From NCBI GenBank assembly GCA_963691655.1, contig OY829328.1, forward strand, positions 78,558,400 through 78,622,399: a stretch of 64,000 nt of DNA. Reading direction: 5' to 3'. The translations under genes and the position numbers were made by a program. The DNA comes from Toxonevra muliebris. Lineage: Eukaryota > Arthropoda > Insecta > Diptera > Pallopteridae. The notes under the pieces are model-generated. The model was not told the origin of the DNA. It was given only the letters and a program-made list of their open reading frames with translations, and ran no database searches. Within the stretch, counting starts at the first letter, position 1. The number at the start of each line of letters is the position of its first letter. Below are positions 57,098 to 64,000 of the stretch, piece by piece.

Positions 57098-58085
57098 ATG
57101 TCATGTATTATACATATAAAAATAAATGTATTTTGTCATAGACCACTGCTGTCGATTCTTTAATATCATTAGTTGGATTCTCTTTTATGTATAAATAAAA
57201 AAAAAATTAAATAAAAAATAAATATCAGTGGTTGATGGTTGGTTGGTAAATAGAATACCTCATACTACCTATACAAACACATATACATATACAAGAGACT
57301 ACACTCAAATGTCACTAATTGACAGGCGTCGGTGGTGTTGCCGTTGCCGGTATTATTATTAATATTTATATATTATTTTTAGTTTTGTTTGTTCCTCATG
57401 TTACGCATATAGAATTATTAAATGAATTAAATGGCAAACCTCCAATTTTAGCTAGTCGCCCGTCAAACTGCTTAAAAGCCTTTACACGCTAGCGAAAAAC
57501 TTAAGGAAAAGAAAACAAACAAAAATTTAAAATCCCAATTAGAAACACCGCAAAACCACGTGCTTTTTTTTTTTTTCAATACACCTCACTCATCCATCAC
57601 TCACTATCTACCTTCATTGTCACGCCTCACCAGAAATGGTGGTTAAATTATCTTAAAATAAGTGAAAAAAAAAATAAAAATATAAAATTAACGCAAAACT
57701 TACACTCAATTTATATACATACATAGTAGTTTATTTTTACATTAGTTTTTTACACGTTTTCATTTTCTTTTTACAACATTGGCAGCAGCACCTATGACTA
57801 AATATGTCTGTAAAATTAACTAAAAATAATTTTTGTTTTTTGTTTTTTTTTGTTTTTGTCATTTAGTTACAGTAAATTTCTTTTATTCTATGATTCTTTT
57901 GACGCAAATGACAAATTATTCACGTTTTTTAAACTGCTGTTGACTTAATCGATATTTTTGTTAATTGATTTTCCGTAAATGATTTAATGTCTGTTAGAGA
58001 CAGTGTCTATTGAACTTTTCTCAAATGACTTGCATAAATGGTGATTTGTTAAGGGGAGGCTTATTATTTATTTAAATTTAGATAG
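56202..58085. other. AT-rich stretch with TG microsatellite, no gene seen
   Basis: A TG run of about 15 repeats lies at 57068-57097. No gene, exon or element end was recognised. Confidence 0.5.
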
Positions 58086-60130
58086 TTACAGGCAGACAGC
58101 TGTAAAAGGTTGGTGTCTTTTTAAGTTTGAAGTCAATTGACTTCTAAAAAAAAAATGATTGCAGTATTCCAGTCTTTTTGTGAATGCTGAAACAGAGACT
58201 GTGAAGTCACAAGTCATGTTGAAGTCAATGACTTATCGTTTATTTTTTAAGTCATGAATGACCAGTCTCTTATTTGCAGTCCTGATCTTTACAAAACATT
58301 AATAGTCTTGCAGTCATTCATTTTTAAGTCATTTTGAAGTCAATCAAAGACATTTGAAGTCAATCAAAGTCATTTGAAGTCAATCAAAGTCATTTGAAGT
58401 CAATTCTGAATTCACTGAAATAATTTGAAATCAATTGACTTCATTGAAATAAATTGAATTGATGGAAACAACTTGGAAATCATTAAGCTATTTAACAAAA
58501 AAATATTGCAATATTCCAGTCTTTTTGTGAATGCAGAATTGTGCTGTCACAAATCATGTTGAAGTCAATGACTTATTCTTTCTTTTTGAAGTCAGTTTTT
58601 TTTAAGTCATGAATGACCAGTCTCTTCTTTGCAGTTATAATCTTTACAAAATATCAATTGACTTGCAGTCATTCATTTTTGGTAATTTAAAGTCATTTTG
58701 ATGTCAATCGAAGTCATTCGAAATCTTCCAAGTTTTTTCCATGAATTCACTGAAATAATTTGAAATCAATTGACTTCATTGAAATAAATTGAATTGATGG
58801 AAACAACTTGGAAGTCATTAGGTTACTTTAAAAAATTATTCCAGTCTTTTTCTGAATGCAGAATTGAGACTGTGAAGTCATAAGTCATGTTGAAGTCAAT
58901 GACTTATCCTTTAATTTTGAAGTCATTTTTTTAAAGTCATGAATGACCAGTCTCTTATTTGCAGTCCTGATCATTACAAAACATTAATAGTCTTGCAGTC
59001 ATTCATTTTTAAATCATTTAAAGTCATTTTGAAGTCAACTGAAGTCATTTAAATCCAATTCTGTAAAAATAACTTAAATGACTTCCAAGTTGTTTTCATG
59101 AATTCACTGAATTAATTTGAAATCAATTGACTTCATTGAAATAAATTGAATTCATGCAAAAACAACTTGGAAGTCATTAGGTTACTTAAAAAAAATTATT
59201 GCATAATTCCAGTATTTTTCTGAATGCAGAATTGAGACTGTGAAGTCGCAAGACATTTTCCTTTATTTTTGAAAACATTTTTTTAAAGTCATGAATGACC
59301 AGTCTCTTATTTGCAGTCCTGATCTTTATAAAATATTAATTGACTTGCAGTCATTCATTTTTAAGTCATTTAAGATAATTTTGAAGTCATTTAAAGCCAA
59401 TTCAGTAAACTTAAATGACTTAGGTTGTTTCCATGAATTCACTAAAATAATTTGGATTCAACTGATTTTATTCATCACTTAAACAATTTTTTAGTGCAAT
59501 ATTCCAGTCTTTTTGTGAATGCAGAATTGAGACTGTAAAGTCACAAATCATGTTGAAATCAATGACTTATCGTTTATTTTTGAAGTCATTTTTTTGAAGT
59601 CATGAATCATTAGTTGGATTCTCTCCAGTCTCTTATTTGCAGTCCTGATCTTTACAAAATATTAATAGACTTGCAGTCATTCATTTTTAAGTAATTTAAA
59701 GTAGTTTTGAAATCAACTGAAGTCATTTTGAAGTCAATTGACTTCACTGAAATAATTTGAAGTCAATTGACTTTCAGGCTATTATATGTTTTTTCACAAA
59801 TGTCAAGAAGAGCTTTTCTGTATTCAATTAAATAAATTAGACTTCTTATAAATACTGCATATTTTTTACCATTCAATAACAGAATTCACTCTGCACTGCA
59901 CGTGAAGTCTTAATTGACTGCAAAACTTTACACCAATCTAAAGTCATGACTGTGACTTCAAATCAATTTGAAAGTTAAGTCATGTGGGTGATTGTGACTT
60001 ATTTGCCTTGTAGTCTTAAATTGATTTGCTATAATCAATGAGCAGTCATTGACTTATAAAAAGACTAGCGATTTAATTTTTGAAAGTCATAAGTCTCAAA
60101 TGAAATCAAAGACAGTAATCAGAAAACGTA
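58086..60130. repeat. GAAGTCATTT satellite, about 330-365-bp higher-order unit
   Basis: Five long units are marked by TTCCAGTCTTTTTGTGAATG (about 58167, 58512, 58839, 59206 as a variant, 59500) and by GACCAGTCTCTTATTTGCAG (about 58259, 58616, 58946, 59297, and as AGTCTCTTATTTGCAG at 59626). Inside each, short words such as GAAGTCATTTGAAGTCAATT are repeated and often inverted (GAAGTCAATTGACTTC is a palindrome). The end at 59780-60130 is diverged. Confidence 0.9.
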
Positions 60131-62130
60131 ATTAATTTACAGTGACTTCAATGAATGCAGCTCGAAATGATTGCAATCTTTTCAATTTCAATTTATTAAA
60201 CAAAAATAGTAGTAGATTAAGATATCGAATCTTTACTAGTACTTTTACAGATCTGGTTACTGAAACCAGTATAGGATACGTTAGTTCAATGATTTGGTAT
60301 AATGTTATCTTCTCTACTTTCTTCTCAGTCTTATATCTAGAGATAGTAGCGGTTCGCCACCTCGGCTGTAGCCACTCCTAAAAATGTGAATGCTTATAAC
60401 TTTTTAAAATCATTCTATAATATACACTTTGACTAACAAAATGTTTTACATTTCAAAATGTTGATTATGATTATGGCCCGGTATTTGATTTGTTTTCCTG
60501 CCAGATATTATGGTAAGGATTTTAGTCTTACTTTACTTCCATAAGTTGAATAATGTTGGTTTTGGATCCCCCTGGATCCGCTAGTGATTAAGTTTACTGA
60601 GATCGAGTTAATTCCTATATACAACAATCTTTTCTGAAGCTCTGGGAATAACAAATTTTTCGGGAAACTCACCTTCTTAATTTCACACAACACAGTCGTA
60701 TATTTTATAACAATTCCATAATTTCTAACTTTCTCTTACCGAGTCGATAATAAAGAGGTAGTTTAGTTGGTTCAAACTTTGGCTTTAAAACAGACCTATA
60801 AAATGTCTAGTATTATTCTTGCAAACTTTTTAGATTTAAATTTTTTGACTCTATTCACTTGACGTAAACCGGCGAGACTATATTAGGCCTACTTGCATTA
60901 GTTTACCTCCCACCCCCCCCGCGCCCCCCTCCCCCTGCACCTAAGTTACTAGTCAAACCTGTTTATGAGGTGCAATTTATATCAATACTAAGGCTATGGG
61001 TCGATAAACCTGGTATTAAACTTAGTTCTCGTTAGATTAGAATTTGTTTTTTTTTTAAATCAGTATTTGTGATAACTAGGTCACAAAATTTAACTTTTTT
61101 GATTGCTTAAGACAGAGATGGCAAAATTTCTTCCCAAATGATTTTTTAATTTGAATTTTTCTATTTGAATTTTCAGATTTGATTTTTCAGTTGGAGAACT
61201 GCAATCATTTTTGTATGGATATAAATAATTGGGATTGGAATTTTAATCTACAGCCAATCATTGTAATTTCATATTCTCATAGCATTTGAAGTCAGGTTTT
61301 TCGAGATTTATTAAGCAATCTTCTCTTATAACTAAATTTTTTAATTCTGAAATCAAGTCAGGAATTAAATATCCGAAATCATAAATCGTAATTCATTTGA
61401 TGTGACTTCAATGAATGTATTATCTAAAATCATTGCATAAGTATTTTTTATAAATATATTCAATAATCCCATTCAACTTACCCAAAAAAATTATTTATCC
61501 ATTAAATATAGAAATGTCACCTGCAAAAAAAAGGAAAGAAAAATTTATTTGAAATTTTTTTTTTTTTTGTTGAATTTTAAATTAATTGATTAATTGAAAA
61601 AATAGCAGAAAAAATATTTAAAAATTTGTTTTTGAATTTTAAATTAATTGATTATATGCCTAAATTTTTTTTAGTTTTATTTTTCGATACAATTTGACTA
61701 TTTGAAAAAACAATTAACATTCATTTGCAAATTTATAGACCAATACGAGTAGAGCATGTGAAAATTTTTATTTTTATAATAAATCAAATAATAAACTAAA
61801 GTAAGCAACAAAAGAAATGTAAACATTATGACTGGCTGCTGACCCTGGCCTTAGACTCTTAAACTTTACATGCATATATTTTATAATAATTGTTTATTTT
61901 TATTTTCGATTGAGTATGTATTTGTAGCCGCCTTTATGTGCTAATAACAATTTGCTATAAATTATTAATTATTGAAATATAATTATTATTAAATGCGTCA
62001 CATTGACATGTGCGTTAATATTCATGATGACAGCTATGAGTATAATTAAGCACAGACAAAAGTGCATAAATAATATGAACTACATATGTATTTGTGAATT
62101 AATTAGTTGTATTTCTATTATTCTACTAGC
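60131..62130. other. unique AT-rich stretch with a C-rich tract, no gene seen
   Basis: A strongly C-rich run lies at 60908-60936. Two short open frames (60142-60381 plus, 60508-60693 minus) have no motif. Nothing else was recognised. Confidence 0.5.
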
Positions 62131-63240
62131 TGACCCGGCAGACGTTGTTCAGCCCTTTCTACGAAGAAGCGTGAAAATTTAAGTTTATTTGAATGAAGTT
62201 TCCTGATGTTTAAAGTTGAACATTGGTAATGACAATTCAAACTTAAAGGGCGTACATTGAATTTGGAAAAAAAAATTTTAAACTTTAAACTTTGATTTAA
62301 AAATCAAAATTTACATTTTTAAAAGTATTTTTATTTTCCGAAGAATATCAAAGACCGTTCTCGAAGTTATATCTAATCCTAAAAATTATTTTAAAATATG
62401 GACCCATTTCCTATTTACTATAAATATAGAATTTATTACAGAATTTGATACAGCGCCACCTATCAGATTTTGGCATGGCTAGGCAGGTTCTTGAGCTATT
62501 TCATAAATTAGTGGAAATAATAATAAAAAAAGGAATGGGCAAAGTAATAGAAAATTGTAATGGAAAAACAGTAATAAAGTTAAAGTAATAGAAAATAGCA
62601 GTAAAAATAGTAGTGGAAAACGTAGTAGTAAAAGGAATAGAAAATAGTATTACAAATTGTTGTAAAAAGGTAGCAGAAAAAGTAGTAGAAAAATTGTTAA
62701 ATGGAGTAGAAAGAGTGGTAGAAATAGTAGTAAAAAATAGTAGTAGAAAAACTGTAAAAAGTACTAAAAATTAGTAGTAAAAAAATAGTAGTGAAAAATA
62801 GTAGTGAAAATAGTAGTAAAAAATAGTAGTAAAAAATAGTAGAAAGTAGTAGCAGAAAGTAAACAGAAATTGTAGAAAAAATGTATTAGAAAAGTAGTAG
62901 AAAAAAGTAGTAAAGTAGTAGTTGAAAAAATAGTAGAAAATAAGAAGAAATGGTAGAAAAAAAGAAGTTTGAAAGTAGTAGAAAATAAAAGTGGAGCATT
63001 AATCCAACAAACTGAAAGAATTCAAATTTTAGTACCGCACCATAAATACCTCCTAAAATATCACATAATGGGAATTCAGGTTATATGAGAGGTGCCACGC
63101 CCACTTTCCTAAAAGCCGTTATGAATAACTATGTTCATCCTCCCGCCCAAGAAAATATATTCTAGAAATATGACTTCAATCGACCAAGTCGTGACAACAT
63201 ACACACAAAACTCTACGATTTTATACTATATAAAGAATAA
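62131..63240 (+). mobile_element. degenerate dispersed repeat starting TAGCTGACCCGGCAGACGTT
   Basis: The start TAGCTGACCCGGCAGACGTT resembles a motif I recall from many dispersed insect repeats. GCGCCACCTATCAGATTTTG (62452) and GCCACGCCCACTTTCC (63096) are of the same style. The probable end is CATACACACAAAACTC followed by a TATATAAAG stretch near 63240. A simple AGTAGTAGAAAA array fills about 62570-62990. No ORF remains, so the class is uncertain (possibly a non-autonomous LINE derivative). Confidence 0.35.
62570..62990. repeat. AGTAGTAGAAAAA simple repeat
   Basis: Irregular AGTAGTAGAAAAATAGTAGT words run for about 420 bases with no fixed period. Confidence 0.85.
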
Positions 63241-63317
63241 TTTTCTTTTACCATACCTGTAGTTAAAATGGTGTTAAAGAATTAGAATATGTATAAAAAT
63301 CAATTAGTTAGACAGTA

Positions 63318-63426
63318 GGGCCGTTTTCTCAATGTTCGGTTAAGCACTAATCAGAACTAACTACTACGACTAACCCTTGGCTAAAGTTTGGATTAGTACT
63401 TAACCGGACATTGAGAAAACGAACCA
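63318..63426. mobile_element. 109-bp foldback MITE
   Basis: The left arm CGTTTTCTCAATGTTCGGTT then AAGCACTAATC pairs with the right arm, which inverted reads CGTTTTCTCAATGTCCGGTT then AAGTACTAATC. The arms differ at only two positions. TA lies at both borders (63316-63317 and 63427-63428). The centre is only about 40 bases. Confidence 0.75.
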
Positions 63427-63845
63427 TAGTGTAATAACTTCTATCTAAAAACTTCTTTAATACAATCTTGAATTCGACTCTCCAAAATATTTTCGAAACT
63501 ACCTATTCATTAGACACAGTTTTTGAACTCTCTAAAACCTCTCCGTTTTGTTACGACCCAAAGCTTCAGCCTTCCAAAAACTTCTGCTCAAAGTTTTAGC
63601 TCGATAATGACCTTTCTCTTAAACGGTTATAGATCACGGTTGAATTTTCGAAAAATCGAATTTATTTTTTGTGACCTTTTCCTCATAGTCCTAGGATTAT
63701 AAAATATATATATTTATCATGGCCTGGTAACTGAGAAATACTTTTTTTTAGTCTTAAGGTTAAAACAAATAGCGGGGTTTTAAAATAATTTAACATTTTT
63801 CTAACCCATTAGTTGCAGTTCCTAAATTTCTCAAATTACTTAAAG

Positions 63846-64000
63846 ACCTATCAACCCATCGCTTCAGTGGTCTATTGGCAGCGTGCCAGACTCATGTCTC
63901 TGGAGACCAGGGTTCATTTCTCGGCTAGGATATGGTTTTTCCTATCTTTCTTTCTCTCTTCCTTTCTTACTTTTATAACTTAGGGTTTTGGTACAATAGA
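63846..64000 (+). mobile_element. family 2 SINE, cut by the window end
   Basis: Head CCATCGCTTCAGTGGTCTAT, arm GACTCATGTCTCTGGAGACC, B-box relic GGTTCATTTCTC, and body ending GGGTTTTGGTACAATAGA match the second half of the composite SINE at 49903-50104. The tail lies beyond the window. Confidence 0.85.

Overview
The window reads as a piece of an AT-rich insect genome, most likely a higher fly (Diptera, Brachycera). The signs are a goliath-type gene with ordinary GTAAGT introns, Mos1-like mariners, tRNA-derived SINEs ending in CCTAA repeats, and long AT-rich satellites. Tephritid-like flies would fit, but genus and species cannot be fixed by reading. There are no bacterial-style operons, CRISPR arrays or functional tRNA/rRNA genes.

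Only one host gene is supported. It lies on the minus strand: exon 1 at 12320-12875 and exon 2 at 12014-12146 encode the signal peptide and most of the protease-associated domain of a goliath-family E3 ubiquitin ligase. The transmembrane and RING exons were not found at lower coordinates, so 1-12013 is probably part of a long intron and 12876 onward is upstream DNA.

The rest is mobile elements and tandem repeats. 0-12 kb: 3' end of a LINE (354-855), a mariner nested in a TTAA-flanked MITE (2699-4114), a MITE (4974-5286) and two minisatellites (6.3-7.2 and 8.6-10.6 kb). 13-24 kb: an intact SINE inside a satellite, a 138-bp satellite with an open frame, and a hairpin-forming 62-bp satellite. 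24-28 kb: more MITEs, two of them inside a larger element. 30-34 kb: a LINE pol remnant split by a DD37D (maT-like) transposon, a GC-rich tandem repeat, a SINE fragment and an array whose units change orientation. 36-44 kb: a GAATTC satellite and the AAGTATTTT repeat. 45-47.6 kb: a longer-period AT-rich repeat. 49.7-56.2 kb: a composite SINE, a second SINE, and a mariner with a DD37D transposon inserted in its terminal repeat. 58-60 kb: a GAAGTCATT satellite of about 340-bp units. 62-64 kb: a degenerate dispersed repeat, a small foldback element and another SINE running off the end.

The most informative observations concern element interactions. The SINE at 13945-14255 shares its 3' tail with the LINE 3' end at about 786-855, the expected mark of a SINE that borrows that LINE's reverse transcriptase. 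A two-part SINE at 49692-50104 is flanked by one 15-bp target duplication, so it moved as a unit. A four-copy MITE family is flanked by two-base duplications of no fixed sequence. Every autonomous element seen is broken.
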